From Sphingomonas sp. (GTDB lineage: Bacteria > Pseudomonadota > Alphaproteobacteria > Sphingomonadales > Sphingomonadaceae), in the NCBI GenBank assembly GCA_025356055.1, contig JANXUU010000140.1, positions 40,569-104,568 on the forward strand: a stretch of 64,000 nucleotides of DNA, read 5' to 3'. Both the position numbers and the translations under genes were made by a program. The notes beneath the pieces were generated by a model, which saw only the letters and a list, made by a program, of their open reading frames with translations, had not been told where the DNA came from and did not search any database. Below, in pieces: positions 42,273-52,687 of the stretch (within the stretch, counting starts at the first letter, position 1; every line of letters starts with the position of its first letter).

Positions 42273-43318
42273 TTGGGGGTGGTGAACCAGGCGTGGGCCT
42301 CGCGCACCCGCTGGGCATCGGCGAGCGGGGCAACGAGGATGACCTCGTCGGTGGCGAGCAGCATCAGGCCATTGACCCCCAGCGCGACGATCCGCGGGCC
42401 GGTCGAGCGAACGAGGTTGCCGTGGCCGTCGATGACGACCGATCCGGGATCGACTGCATTGTCAGCTTCGTCGCGCGGGGCGTGCTCAAAGGCGGCAAGC
42501 CAGCTGCCCACGTCGGACCAGCCAAAGTCGGACGGGATGACCCCGACGCGGTCGCTTTTCTCCATCACCGCATGGTCGAAGGCGAGCGCCGGGACGGTGG
42601 CGAAGGCTGCCGGGTCGGGGGTGTCGCTGGCCTTCAGCGAGGTGCGCACGGCGGCGATGACGGCGGGGGCGTGGGCTTCGAATGCGGCGATCAGCGTTGC
42701 CGCGCTGGCAAAGAAGATGCCGCCGTTCCACAAATAGTTGCCGCTTGCGGTCATTTCGGCTGCACGGGCTGCGTCGGGCTTTTCGACGAAGCGGATCGCG
42801 CGCCGGACGGCGCCGGTGAGCGGCTCGCCCGCCTCGATATAGCCGAAGCCTGTTTCGATCCGCGTCGGCTTCATTCCGAAGGTGACGATGAGGCCAGCTT
42901 CGGCGCCGGCCCGCGCGGCGTCGACCGTCGCGCGGAAGCGGTCGGGGGCGGCGATGTGATGGTCGCTCGGCAGGACGAGCAGGAGTTCGTCGGGTGCTTC
43001 GGCGGTAAGCGCGGCAAGTGCGATCGCGGCGGCGGTGTTGCGCGCGGCGGGCTCGACGATCAGGCGAGCAACGGTTCCGGCAGTCGCGGCGATTTCTTCG
43101 ACGGCCTCGACATGGCCCGGACCGCAGATCACGGTCGGGGCGGAGAAGAGCACGGGATCGGCCATCCGCTCGAAGGTCTGCCGAAGCAGCGAGCCGTCGC
43201 CGACGAGGTCGAGGAACTGCTTGGGCCGCGCTGCGGTCGACAATGGCCACAGCCGCGTCCCCGCGCCCCCCGACAGGATCACGGGGCGAATCTTGGCCGT
43301 CGGTTGGGCTTGGGTCAT
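42269..43318 (-). CDS. manC: mannose-1-phosphate guanylyltransferase
   Basis: IRPVILSGGAGTRLWPLSTAARPKQFLDL; LLVLPSDHHI; FVEKPDAARAAEM; NGGIFFA. Confidence 0.93.
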   Translation of the reverse strand: MTQAQPTAKIRPVILSGGAGTRLWPLSTAARPKQFLDLVGDGSLLRQTFERMADPVLFSAPTVICGPGHVEAVEEIAATAGTVARLIVEPAARNTAAAIALAALTAEAPDELLLVLPSDHHIAAPDRFRATVDAARAGAEAGLIVTFGMKPTRIETGFGYIEAGEPLTGAVRRAIRFVEKPDAARAAEMTASGNYLWNGGIFFASAATLIAAFEAHAPAVIAAVRTSLKASDTPDPAAFATVPALAFDHAVMEKSDRVGVIPSDFGWSDVGSWLAAFEHAPRDEADNAVDPGSVVIDGHGNLVRSTGPRIVALGVNGLMLLATDEVILVAPLADAQRVREAHAWFTTPK

Positions 43319-43467
43319 CGCTGCCCTCTTTAAGCGAAAGCGATGTCGGGGGAAGCAGTTAGCGAGATGTCGGTCGCAGCCCGGCGACCGCTTGGAACGT
43401 CGCGTGCCCCTTTCGACAGATGAAAAGAACCATTGCGATTGAGCGAGTTACCGGGAGTCAAAGGGAC

Positions 43468-43513
43468 CGCGTCAACATTTCACCCGCCAAATCACGCCGA
43501 TCTTGTTGACGCG
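43468..43513. promoter_or_regulatory. perfect 10-bp inverted repeat with 26-nt spacer upstream of amtB
   Basis: cgcgtcaaca (43468-43477) ... tgttgacgcg (43504-43513). Confidence 0.45.
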
Positions 43514-43562
43514 AACCCGCGCTGCCCGTCTGCTGCATTGCACAATTTTCCAGGGGGAATCG

Positions 43563-44996
43563 ATGACGCCCATTCGACAGACTGTCGTGAAATCGGGGCT
43601 TGCCGCCCTGCTGGCGGGGCTGGCGGCGCACCCGCTTTATGCGCAGGCGGCGATGGTCAAGGCGCCCGACGCGCTTCACCAGGCGGCGATGTCGAACAAG
43701 GGGGATACGGCCTGGATGCTCGTCTCGTCGGCACTGGTGCTGATGATGTCGGTGCCCGCGCTGGCGCTGTTCTATGGCGGGCTTGTGCGGACCAAAAACA
43801 TGCTCAGTGTGCTGATGCAAGTGTTCATGATCGTCAGCGTCGCGGCGCTGCTGTGGGTGTGCTGGGGCTACACGATGGCATTCACTTCGGCCGGCAGCGT
43901 TGCGCCGCTGTTCGTCGGCGGGTTCAGCAAGGCGATGCTGATAGGAGTGTCGGCCTCCACCTATGCCGCAACCTTCTCGAACAACGTCTACATCCCGGAA
44001 TATGCGTTCGTAATCTTCCAGATGACGTTCGCCTGCATCACCCCGGCGCTGATTGTCGGGGCGTTTGCCGAGCGCATGAAATTCTCGGCGATCATGGTGT
44101 TTGTGGTCGCGTGGAGCACGCTCGTCTATTACCCGATCGCGCACATGGTCTGGTACTGGGCAGGCCCGGACTTCCTACCCGACGCACCGACCGATTACGG
44201 CTATCTGTGGGGCAAGGGCGCGCTCGATTTCGCCGGCGGGACCGTGGTTCACATCAATGCCGGAATCGCGGGGCTGGTCGGCTGCATCATGGTCGGCAAG
44301 CGCGTCGGCTATGGCCGCGACGCCACCCCGCCGCACTCGCTGACCATGACCATGATCGGCGCGTCGCTGCTGTGGGTCGGCTGGTTCGGGTTCAACGCGG
44401 GGTCGAATCTCGAGGCCAACGGCGTGACCGCGGTCGCGTTCATCAACACCTTCGTCGCGACGGCGGCGGCGGCGGTCAGCTGGGCGCTGGTCGAGCGCTT
44501 CACCCATGGCAAGCCGTCGATGCTGGGTGCAGCCTCGGGCGCGGTCGCGGGGCTGGTCGCAATCACCCCGGCGAGCGGCTATGCCGCGCCGATGACCTCG
44601 ATCCTGCTCGGCTTCATTGTCTCGCCGATCTGCTGGTTCTTCGTCACGACGGTGAAGAACAGGTTCAAATATGACGACACGCTCGACGTGTTCGGGGTGC
44701 ACTGCGTCGGCGGGATCGTCGGCGCACTGGGCACCGCGATCGTCGCCGCCCCGGCGTTGGGCGGGCAGGGGGTCATTAATTATGCCGTGTTTCCGGCAGT
44801 GGCTGACACCTATGACATCGGTGCGCACCTCATTGTCCAGGCCGAAGCGGTGCTGCTCACACTCCTGTGGTCGGGCATCGGTTCGGCGCTGCTGTACTTC
44901 ATCATCGACAAGACCATCGGGCTTCGCTTGAGCGAGGATGAAGAGCGCGAGGGGTTGGACCTGTCCGATCACGGAGAACGCGCCTACAACTACTGA
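43563..44996 (+). CDS. amtB: ammonium transporter
   Basis: NKGDTAWMLVSSALVLMMSVPALALFYGGLVRTKNMLSVLMQVF; DFAGGTVVHINAGIAGLVG; DVFGVHCVGGIVGA. Confidence 0.95.
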   Translation: MTPIRQTVVKSGLAALLAGLAAHPLYAQAAMVKAPDALHQAAMSNKGDTAWMLVSSALVLMMSVPALALFYGGLVRTKNMLSVLMQVFMIVSVAALLWVCWGYTMAFTSAGSVAPLFVGGFSKAMLIGVSASTYAATFSNNVYIPEYAFVIFQMTFACITPALIVGAFAERMKFSAIMVFVVAWSTLVYYPIAHMVWYWAGPDFLPDAPTDYGYLWGKGALDFAGGTVVHINAGIAGLVGCIMVGKRVGYGRDATPPHSLTMTMIGASLLWVGWFGFNAGSNLEANGVTAVAFINTFVATAAAAVSWALVERFTHGKPSMLGAASGAVAGLVAITPASGYAAPMTSILLGFIVSPICWFFVTTVKNRFKYDDTLDVFGVHCVGGIVGALGTAIVAAPALGGQGVINYAVFPAVADTYDIGAHLIVQAEAVLLTLLWSGIGSALLYFIIDKTIGLRLSEDEEREGLDLSDHGERAYNY

Positions 44997-44998
44997 CC

Positions 44999-45784
44999 AT
45001 GACGACCCTGTTCGATTTCTTCGCCCGGCTTTCGGCCACCGCCAGATGCACCATCGACGAAGCGATCGGACAGGGACTCGATACTCAGAACAAAGGCGGT
45101 TTGGACGAAAAAGGGGGCTCGCTCTACGACCCGGTCACCGCGGTGGACCGGGGGGTGGAACGGGCCCTTCGCGCGATGATCGAGGCGGAGTTCCCTGCGG
45201 ACGGCATTATCGGCGAGGAATATGGCGCGGTCCGCGAAGGCGCGCGACGGATTTGGAGCCTCGATCCGATCGACGGCACGCGGCAATTGGTGTGCGGCTT
45301 GCCGACGTGGACGGTGCTGGTCGGGCTGGTGGAGGACGGGGTGCCGGTCGCGGGGATGATCGACACGCCACGGCTCGATGAACTGGTGATCGGGGATGCC
45401 AGCGGGACGGTGTTGCACGGGACTTCGCAACGGCTGCGAACGAGTGGCTGCACCGATCTCGCCGAGGCGCGATTGTCGACGACTGACCCATATCTGTTCC
45501 ACGCCGACGCCGCGCCGAGGTTCGAGCGACTGCGTCAGGGCGCCATGCTGACCCGCTTTGGGCTGGACGGTCACGCCTATGCGCGGATTGCCCACGGCAC
45601 GATCGATCTCGTTGCCGAAACCGGCCTCATGCCGCACGACTGGCAAGCGCTGGTCCCGGTGGTGCGCGGTGCGGGCGGGGTGATCGGCAACTGGCGCGGC
45701 GGCGAGGACATGAGCGGAGGCGATGTGCTGGCGGCGGCCACGCGCGAATTGTTCGACGAGGCGGTGAGGGTGCTCGCCGGCTAG
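44999..45784 (+). CDS. inositol-monophosphatase-family phosphatase, candidate histidinol-phosphatase (HisN-type)
   Basis: YDPVTAVDRGVERALRAMIEAEFPADGIIGEEYG; WSLDPIDGTRQLVCGLPTWTVLVGL; HDWQALVPVVRGAGG; abuts hisIE tail-to-tail. Confidence 0.85.
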   Translation: MTTLFDFFARLSATARCTIDEAIGQGLDTQNKGGLDEKGGSLYDPVTAVDRGVERALRAMIEAEFPADGIIGEEYGAVREGARRIWSLDPIDGTRQLVCGLPTWTVLVGLVEDGVPVAGMIDTPRLDELVIGDASGTVLHGTSQRLRTSGCTDLAEARLSTTDPYLFHADAAPRFERLRQGAMLTRFGLDGHAYARIAHGTIDLVAETGLMPHDWQALVPVVRGAGGVIGNWRGGEDMSGGDVLAAATRELFDEAVRVLAG

Positions 45785-46386
45785 GAGTGGCGTTTCTTCA
45801 ATTCGGCAACAATGTCGGCCCAGACAAGGCCGCGGGCTTTCAGTAATACGGTGAGGTGATAAACCAGGTCGGCCGCTTCCGACGTCAGCTCCGCATCGTC
45901 CCCGCAGCGCCCGGCCAGCGCCGTTTCGACGCCTTCTTCGCCGACCTTTTGCGCGGCTCGTGCCGGCCCTTCGGCCAATAGTTTGGCGGTGTAGCTGGTG
46001 GCGGGGTCGGCGCTCGCTCGCGAGGCGATCACGCGTTCGAGCGTGCCGATGAACCCGACGCCCGGCGCGCCGTCGTCGCCGAAGCAGCTGTCGCTGCCGG
46101 TATGGCAGGTCGGGCCGCGCGGGGTCGCGAGGATCAGCAATGCGTCGCGGTCGCAGTCCTTGCGGATATCGACCACATCGAGCAGATTGCCCGAGGTTTC
46201 GCCCTTGCGCCACGGGCCGCCACGCGAGCGGCTGTGGAAGGTGACCAGCTTGTCCGCGATGGTGGCCTCAAGCGCGGCGCGATCCATATAGCCCAGCATT
46301 CGCACTTCGCCCGAGGCGGCATCCTGGACGATCGCGGGGATCAGCCCCTCCATCTTGTCCCAATCGAGCGTTCCGACGTCGATCAT
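45781..46386 (-). CDS. hisIE: bifunctional phosphoribosyl-AMP cyclohydrolase/phosphoribosyl-ATP diphosphatase
   Basis: [44 protein letters not shown]-terminal PRA-PH ([38 protein letters not shown]). Confidence 0.95.
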   Translation of the reverse strand: MIDVGTLDWDKMEGLIPAIVQDAASGEVRMLGYMDRAALEATIADKLVTFHSRSRGGPWRKGETSGNLLDVVDIRKDCDRDALLILATPRGPTCHTGSDSCFGDDGAPGVGFIGTLERVIASRASADPATSYTAKLLAEGPARAAQKVGEEGVETALAGRCGDDAELTSEAADLVYHLTVLLKARGLVWADIVAELKKRHS

Positions 46387-47147
46387 GGCCTGGTCTCCAC
46401 GCCGAGGGCGGCAAGGTCGCGCTTGAGGTCGGGGATAGCGATCCGGCGATCATGGAACACGCTCGCCGCTAGCGCGCCGCTCGCGCCGATGCCGAACGCG
46501 TCGGCGAAATGTTGGACCGATCCGGCGCCGCCCGAGGCGATGACGGGAACGCCCAGCGGGACGAGTGCGGCGGTCTGGACCAAGTCATAGCCGCGGCGCA
46601 CGCCGTCGCGGTCGATGCAGTTGAGCACGATTTCGCCCGCGCCCAGCGCCACCGCCTCGCGCGCCCACGCCACCGTGTCGCGGCCAGCGTCCCGAGTGGC
46701 TTCAACCTTGCCGGTATATTGCTTGACGATCCAGCGGCCGTCACCAGCGATCAGGCTGTCGATCCCGACGACGACGCACTGCCGCCCGAAGGCCTGCGCC
46801 AACTCGCCGATCAACTCGGGGCGTTCAAGCGCGGGGGAGTTGACCGAGATTTTATCCGCGCCTTGCTCGAGAACCCGCGCGGCTTCGTCACGGCTGCGAA
46901 TCCCGCCCGCAACGCAAAACGGAATGTCGATCACCGCGGCAATGCGGTGGACCCACGCGACGTCGACCCCGCGTCCTTCGGCGCTGGCGGTGATGTCGTA
47001 GAACACCAGCTCGTCGGCGCCCTCGTCGCGATAGCGCAGCGCGAGATCGACGATATCACCGACATCGCGGTGGTCGCGAAACTTGACGCCCTTGACGACG
47101 CGGCCATCGGCGACGTCGAGGCAGGGGATGATCCTAGCGACTGGCAT
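46383..47147 (-). CDS. hisF: imidazole glycerol phosphate synthase cyclase subunit
   Basis: [57 protein letters not shown]. Confidence 0.96.
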   Translation of the reverse strand: MPVARIIPCLDVADGRVVKGVKFRDHRDVGDIVDLALRYRDEGADELVFYDITASAEGRGVDVAWVHRIAAVIDIPFCVAGGIRSRDEAARVLEQGADKISVNSPALERPELIGELAQAFGRQCVVVGIDSLIAGDGRWIVKQYTGKVEATRDAGRDTVAWAREAVALGAGEIVLNCIDRDGVRRGYDLVQTAALVPLGVPVIASGGAGSVQHFADAFGIGASGALAASVFHDRRIAIPDLKRDLAALGVETRP

Positions 47148-47892
47148 CGATCGCCCCTGCCGCCTGAAGCGCCTGTTCGACGGTGAAGCGGCCTTCCCAC
47201 AATGCCTTGCCGACGATCGCGCCCGACGCGCCCGATTGAGCGAGGATGGCAAGGTCGTCGAGCGTGGCGACTCCGCCCGAGGCCTGCAGCGCGACCGCGG
47301 GATACCAGTCGACGATCGCCTCGATCAGCGGCACATTGGGTCCGGTCAGCATGCCGTCGCGGCCGATGTCGGTGACGAGCAGATGGCGAACGGTCGGGAA
47401 CTGGTCGAGGACTTGATCGAGGCTTTGCCCCGACCCTTCGGCCCAGCCGTGCGTGGCGACCATCGCCGCGCCGCGTTCGATGATTTCGTGCTCGATACGA
47501 ACGTCGAGCGCAAGGGTCAGGCGCTCGGGGCCGAACTTGTCGAGCAGCGCCGCGAACGCGGGGGGGTTGTTGACGGCCAGGCTGCCGACGACGACGCGCG
47601 ACACGCCGGCGTCGAGGAGGGTCGCGACATGCTTGGGAGAGCGGACGCCGCCAGCGACCTGAAGCTTGAGGCGGGCTGAGTGGGCGAGGTTGGTGAGGAG
47701 CGCGTGCTGGCGCGGCTCCCTCGCTTTCGCGCCGTCGAGGTCGACGATGTGTGCCCATGTCGCCCCTTCGTCGGCGAACCGATCGAGCGCCGCGGCAGGT
47801 TCCTCGTCGTACTGCGTCTCGCGCGCGAAATCGCCTTGGGCGAGGCGCACGCAGCGACCGGCGATGAGGTCGATGGCGGGATAAAGGATCAT
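47134..47892 (-). CDS. hisA: phosphoribosylformimino-5-aminoimidazole carboxamide ribotide isomerase
   Basis: [53 protein letters not shown]. Confidence 0.95.
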   Translation of the reverse strand: MILYPAIDLIAGRCVRLAQGDFARETQYDEEPAAALDRFADEGATWAHIVDLDGAKAREPRQHALLTNLAHSARLKLQVAGGVRSPKHVATLLDAGVSRVVVGSLAVNNPPAFAALLDKFGPERLTLALDVRIEHEIIERGAAMVATHGWAEGSGQSLDQVLDQFPTVRHLLVTDIGRDGMLTGPNVPLIEAIVDWYPAVALQASGGVATLDDLAILAQSGASGAIVGKALWEGRFTVEQALQAAGAIDASR

Positions 47893-48482
47893 GCCGACAG
47901 GAAAGCCTTCAGGAAGCGCGCGCCGGGCTCGGCGGAGCGTTCGGGATGGAACTGCGCGCCCCACAGATGGCCGTGGCGCAGGGCGGCAGGGAGGGGCGTG
48001 CCATAGGTGACGCGCGCGGCGGTGGCGGGACCGTCGTCGCAGGCGAAGCTGTGCGCGAAATAGACATGGTCGCCGTTGACGAGGCCGATGTCTTTGTCGG
48101 ATTTTGGCGCGGCGTCCTCGATCGCGGTCCAGCCCATGTGCGGCACGGGGCGTCCGGGTACGGCGGTCATCTCGCGCACGCGGCCGGGGACGAGCGCGAG
48201 GCAAAGCGTGTCGGCTTCGTCCGAGCTTTCGAACATGAGCTGCATGCCAAGGCAGATGCCGAGCAGCGGCCTGGTGCGGGCCTTCAGCGCATCGATCAGC
48301 CCGAGCGACCGGAGCCGCTCCATCGCATAGCCTGCCGCGCCGACGCCGGGGAGGACAAGGCGCTCGACCTCGCCGACTGAGGCGGCGTCCTTCACGAGGC
48401 TGGGCTCCGCGCCAAGGCGGGCGAAGCCGAGGCGGATCGATTCAACGTTGCCGTAGCCGAGGTCGAGAATCGCGATGCTCAC
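47889..48482 (-). CDS. hisH: imidazole glycerol phosphate synthase glutaminase subunit (GTG start)
   Basis: [55 protein letters not shown]. Confidence 0.95.
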   Translation of the reverse strand: MSIAILDLGYGNVESIRLGFARLGAEPSLVKDAASVGEVERLVLPGVGAAGYAMERLRSLGLIDALKARTRPLLGICLGMQLMFESSDEADTLCLALVPGRVREMTAVPGRPVPHMGWTAIEDAAPKSDKDIGLVNGDHVYFAHSFACDDGPATAARVTYGTPLPAALRHGHLWGAQFHPERSAEPGARFLKAFLSA

Positions 48483-50128
48483 AGCACGCCCTTGGTGCTC
48501 GGGAGCGCGGTCGCGTTGCCGTCGATCGCGAGACTCATGCGGAGGGCTCGGCCGAACGCCTTGAAGCAGCCTTCGACCTTGTGGTGGTCGTTGTCGCCCT
48601 CGACCTTGACGTGGATCGCGCACGCCATCGAGTCGGCAAGACTGCGGAAGATGTGCGGGACCATTTGCGTCGGAAGGCCGCCGACCTCGGGGGTGTCGAA
48701 GTGGCCGTCGAACTTGCTGAAGGGCCGCCCGGACAGGTCGATGAGCACTTCGGCCCGAACCTCGTCCATCGGCAAGGCGAAGCCGAACCGACCAATGCCG
48801 CGCTTGTCGCCCAGGGCCTGGCGGAGCGCGGCGCCGAGGGCCAACGCGATGTCTTCGACGCTGTGGTGGGGGTCGATCTCGAGATCGCCCGAGCAAGCGA
48901 GGGTCAGGCTGAATCCGCCGTGCGCGGCGACCTGGTCGAGCATGTGGTCATAGAAGCCGATGCCGGTCGAGATGCAGCGCGGCTCGGGCCGGTCGAGGTC
49001 GATCGCGACAGCAATGCGGGTTTCCTTGGTATCGCGGACAAGCTCGGCTCGACGGCTGGCGCGAGCCGGTTCAAAGAGGCCGAAGACGGCGAGCATTGCC
49101 GCGTTTTCGGCTTCGGTGCCGACGGTGACGCGCACGCCTCCGGGTGCGGCGTTGGGGCGGAAGCGGAGACGGATTCCGGCGGCGGCGAGACGCTGGGCGA
49201 GCGCGGCGGGGTCATCGACTTCGAGAAACAGGAAGTTGCCGCCGGTGCGGATAGTGCGGATTTCCGTGACCGTGCGCAATCGCTCGGCCAGCAGATTGCG
49301 GTCGGCGAGCAGGCGGGCGATGCGCTGGTCGTGGATCGGCATTCGCTCGGCGGCGAGGGCATCCAGCGCCAAGGCGATCGACAGCGAGGGAAGCGGGTAG
49401 GGCGGTGAGACTCGTGAGACGAGCTCGATGATTTCAGGGTCGGCGATGAGGCAGCCGACGCGAGCACCCGCCAGGCCGTACGCCTTCGACAGGGTGCGCA
49501 GGACGAGCAGGTTGCCGCCGACCTGACCCGCGAAACTTGGGCTGTCCGAGAACTCGATATAGGCTTCGTCGGCCACGACCAGCGTGTCGGGCAAGGCGGC
49601 GGCTATGCGGCGCACATCGGCGGGGTCGACGGGGGTGCCGGTCGGGTTGTTGGGAGTGCAGAGGAACAGCAGTTTCGGCTTGGCGCCGAGGCAGGTCGCG
49701 ATGACGGCTTCGGCGTCGAATGTGAGGTCATCGGTCAGCCGCGCGGGGACGACCTTCGCGCCCTGAACTCGCGCAAACTGGGCGTAGGCGGAAAAGGTCG
49801 GCTCGACGATGACGATGCTGTCCTCGCCGGGGCGGCAGAAGGTGCGGATGAGCAGGTCGATCGCGTCGTCGCTGCCGCGCGTCGCCCATAGCTGGGCAGT
49901 GCTGCAGCCGTAGAGGTCGGCCAAGCGCTGGCGAAGCGCGGCGGGTTGCGGTTCGGGGTAGCGGTTGACCGACGCCGCGAGGCCGCCGCCGACAAGCGGG
50001 ACGAACGGATTCTCGTTGGCGTCGAGCTTGATCGAGCCGCCGATCGGCGCGCCGCCCGCTGCCGCAGCGGTGTCGGTCGGGGGGAGGGCGAGGATCTCCG
50101 GGCGGGCGAGGCGTTGGGCGAGCGTCAC
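48479..50128 (-). CDS. fused histidinol-phosphate aminotransferase (HisC) - imidazoleglycerol-phosphate dehydratase (HisB), 549 aa
   Basis: N-terminal PLP aminotransferase ([46 protein letters not shown]) continuous in frame with IGPD ([55 protein letters not shown]). Confidence 0.93.
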   Translation of the reverse strand: MTLAQRLARPEILALPPTDTAAAAGGAPIGGSIKLDANENPFVPLVGGGLAASVNRYPEPQPAALRQRLADLYGCSTAQLWATRGSDDAIDLLIRTFCRPGEDSIVIVEPTFSAYAQFARVQGAKVVPARLTDDLTFDAEAVIATCLGAKPKLLFLCTPNNPTGTPVDPADVRRIAAALPDTLVVADEAYIEFSDSPSFAGQVGGNLLVLRTLSKAYGLAGARVGCLIADPEIIELVSRVSPPYPLPSLSIALALDALAAERMPIHDQRIARLLADRNLLAERLRTVTEIRTIRTGGNFLFLEVDDPAALAQRLAAAGIRLRFRPNAAPGGVRVTVGTEAENAAMLAVFGLFEPARASRRAELVRDTKETRIAVAIDLDRPEPRCISTGIGFYDHMLDQVAAHGGFSLTLACSGDLEIDPHHSVEDIALALGAALRQALGDKRGIGRFGFALPMDEVRAEVLIDLSGRPFSKFDGHFDTPEVGGLPTQMVPHIFRSLADSMACAIHVKVEGDNDHHKVEGCFKAFGRALRMSLAIDGNATALPSTKGVL

Positions 50129-51375
50129 GCGCGCATCTCCGCTGCTCTGGCGTGGGCTTCCAGCCCTTCGAGGCGAGCGAGCGCGGCGGCCGGTCCGGCG
50201 ACGGCGCGCGAGGCGGCGGAAGTGGCGCGGAGCACGCTGACTTCCTTCATGAAGCTGAGCACGGTGACCCCGCCATAGGCGCGCGCGGCGCCGCCCGTGG
50301 GAAGGACGTGGCTCGACCCGGCAAGATAGTCGCCGAAGCTTTCCGCCACCCCGTGCCCGACGAAAATCGCGCCGGCGTTGCGGATGCGGGGGACCAAGGC
50401 GTCCGGATCGGCAACAGCGAGGCTGAGGTGCTCGGAGGCCCAGGCGTTAGCGAGCGCGACGGCCGCGTCGAGGGTCGCGACGACGGCTTTCGCGGCGGCC
50501 ATCGCGGGCACGGCGGCGGGGATATCCGCGAGTTGGCGGTCGACTTCGCGCAATACCGCCTCGGCGAGGGCAGCGTCGGTGGCGATCAATACGACTTCGG
50601 CATCGGGGTCATGTTCGGCCTGGCTGAGCAGGTCGGCGGCAACGGTCGCGGGGTCGGCGCTGGCGTCGGCGATGACGAGCAGTTCGCTTGGGCCGGCCGG
50701 AAGGTCGATCGCCGGGCCACCGGGGGTGGCGGCGACGAGGGCCTTTGCCGCAGCGACCCACTTGTTGCCGGGGCCGGCGATCTTGGCGACGGGTGCAATC
50801 TCGCCCGCGCCGAAGGCCAGCGCAGCGATCGCCTGCGCCCCGCCGACGGTCCAGATGGCGGGGATCCCGCACAGCTCGGCGGCAAGCGCGATGGCCGGGT
50901 CGAGCCCGCCGTCGGGGCGTGGCGGGGTGACGACGATGATCTCGCTTACGCCTGCCACAAGCGCCGGAATGGCGAGCATCAACAGGGTCGAGAACAGCGG
51001 GGCATTGCTGCCGGGAACGTACAGGCCGACCCGGTCGATCGCGCGCCATTCCTTCGCGACGGTCAGGCCGGGCATGGTTTCGACCGCGGCATCGCGCGGG
51101 CGGGTCCCAGTGTGGAAGCTGGTGACATTGCAGTGCGCCAGTTCGACGGCCGCGAGGGTTGCGGCGGGGTAGGAGGCGCGGGCTTGGGCGGCGAACGGGG
51201 CAACCTCGACAAGGCGTGGCGGCGCGTGGTCGATGCGTTCGGACTCGGCGACGAGCGCGCCCCAGCCGCCGGCCCGGACTCGCGCGACGATTGCGGCGAC
51301 GGCCTCGCGGAAAGCGGGGTCCTCCGCTCTCGTCCGTCGGTCGAGCGCTCCGGGGATGTTGTCGACGATTCGCAT
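50125..51375 (-). CDS. hisD: histidinol dehydrogenase
   Basis: [86 protein letters not shown]. Confidence 0.96.
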   Translation of the reverse strand: MRIVDNIPGALDRRTRAEDPAFREAVAAIVARVRAGGWGALVAESERIDHAPPRLVEVAPFAAQARASYPAATLAAVELAHCNVTSFHTGTRPRDAAVETMPGLTVAKEWRAIDRVGLYVPGSNAPLFSTLLMLAIPALVAGVSEIIVVTPPRPDGGLDPAIALAAELCGIPAIWTVGGAQAIAALAFGAGEIAPVAKIAGPGNKWVAAAKALVAATPGGPAIDLPAGPSELLVIADASADPATVAADLLSQAEHDPDAEVVLIATDAALAEAVLREVDRQLADIPAAVPAMAAAKAVVATLDAAVALANAWASEHLSLAVADPDALVPRIRNAGAIFVGHGVAESFGDYLAGSSHVLPTGGAARAYGGVTVLSFMKEVSVLRATSAASRAVAGPAAALARLEGLEAHARAAEMRA

Positions 51376-52259
51376 CAGAGCATCATCTTTTCGATTGGCA
51401 TGACGAGGATCGCCGATGCACCGGCGGCCTTCAGTTTCTCGAGCGTCTCCCAGAACACCGATTCCTGGCACACCGCTTGGACCGCATAATGGCCTGGGCG
51501 TCCGGCGAGCGGGATGACGGTCGGGGCCTCGGCGCCGGGCAAGATGCGGGCGATTTCGGCGAGCGATTCCTCGGTCGCGTTGAGCACGATATATTTGGAC
51601 TCCGCCGTCGCGATGACACCGTTGATGCGGGTCATGAGAGCGGTGGCGCGTTCCGCCAGCGCTGGGGCGACGGTCTTCAAGGTGCGCACCAGCACCGCCT
51701 CGCTGTCGAACACGGTTTCGACCGCCGCCAGCCCATTGGCCCCCAGCGTCGCGCCGGTCGAGACGAGGTCGCACACGAACCTGGCGATGCCGAGGCGCGG
51801 GGCGAGCTCGACTGCGCCTTTCATCGTGACGATCTCGGCCTCGACGCCGCGTTCCGCCAGAAAGCGTGCGGTCAGGCGCGGGTAGCTCGTGGCGATGCGT
51901 TGGCCCGCGAGCATGGATGTCTCGTAGACCATGCCCTCCGGCGCGGCGATCTTGAGGCTGCAGCGGCCAAAGCCGAGCGCGGCGACGGTCTCGAACCGGG
52001 GTGCGGCAAAGCCCAGCGCATATTCCTCGAGTACGTTCTGCCCGCAGATGCCGAGCTCGCACACCCCGTCGGCGACGAAGGTCGGGATGTCGTCGTCGCG
52101 GACGAACATCAGGTCGAGCGGGAAATTTTCGGCACGTGCGGTCAGCGCATTCTTGCCGCCCTGGATCTTGAGCCCGGCGCCCTTGAGCAAATCCTTGCTC
52201 TGATCGGACAGGCGGCCCGATTTCTGGATTGCGATGTGGAGGCGGCTGCGGTCGGTCAC
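51375..52259 (-). CDS. hisG: ATP phosphoribosyltransferase, long (HisG-L) form (GTG start)
   Basis: LHIAIQKSGRLSDQSKDLL; VRDDDIPTFVADGVCELGI; CDLVSTGATLGANGL; C-terminal regulatory domain to FWETLEKLKAAGASAILVMPIEKMML. Confidence 0.95.
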   Translation of the reverse strand: MTDRSRLHIAIQKSGRLSDQSKDLLKGAGLKIQGGKNALTARAENFPLDLMFVRDDDIPTFVADGVCELGICGQNVLEEYALGFAAPRFETVAALGFGRCSLKIAAPEGMVYETSMLAGQRIATSYPRLTARFLAERGVEAEIVTMKGAVELAPRLGIARFVCDLVSTGATLGANGLAAVETVFDSEAVLVRTLKTVAPALAERATALMTRINGVIATAESKYIVLNATEESLAEIARILPGAEAPTVIPLAGRPGHYAVQAVCQESVFWETLEKLKAAGASAILVMPIEKMML

Positions 52260-52555
52260 TTCGGTTCTTTCATGCGGTCGAGAAGGAGGCGATAACCGCC
52301 GTTCTGCTCCTCTTTCAGGAAGCGGGCGACGCGCACGATCGTGGTCGTGCTGACCCCGGTCGCGTCGTGGATCTCGCGGTAGGTCATGGCGCCGGCGTCG
52401 AGCAATTTGGCGACCTGCCACCGTTCGGCGAGCGTGCGCACTTCGGCGGGAGTGCACAAGTCGCGGAGCACGGCGCGCGCCTCCTCGTCCGAGCGGAGCG
52501 CGGCGAGCACGGCGGCAAGGTCCTCGGCGGGACGGGGGGAAGCGACTGCGGTCAT
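52256..52555 (-). CDS. YerC/YecD-like TrpR-superfamily DNA-binding protein
   Basis: LRDLCTPAEVRTLAERWQVAKLLDAGAMTYREIHDATGVSTTTIVRVARFLKEEQNGGYRLLLDRM; GTGA overlap with hisG. Confidence 0.88.
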   Translation of the reverse strand: MTAVASPRPAEDLAAVLAALRSDEEARAVLRDLCTPAEVRTLAERWQVAKLLDAGAMTYREIHDATGVSTTTIVRVARFLKEEQNGGYRLLLDRMKEPK

Positions 52556-52687
52556 CGGCGTTACAGCGTGATAGAACAATGATACGAGGAGTGCAACAGT
52601 CAATGTTTCAGCAGACGGCCCGCCAGCCGCTCGACGAAGAAATTTCTTTGGTTGACAAACAGGATCCTGGCCCGGCATTGGGGCGCC

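Noticed and set aside
52652-52657. TTGACA as the trp -35 box
   Set aside because: No good -10 at proper spacing, and the implied start site would fall at the leader ATG; left unassigned.
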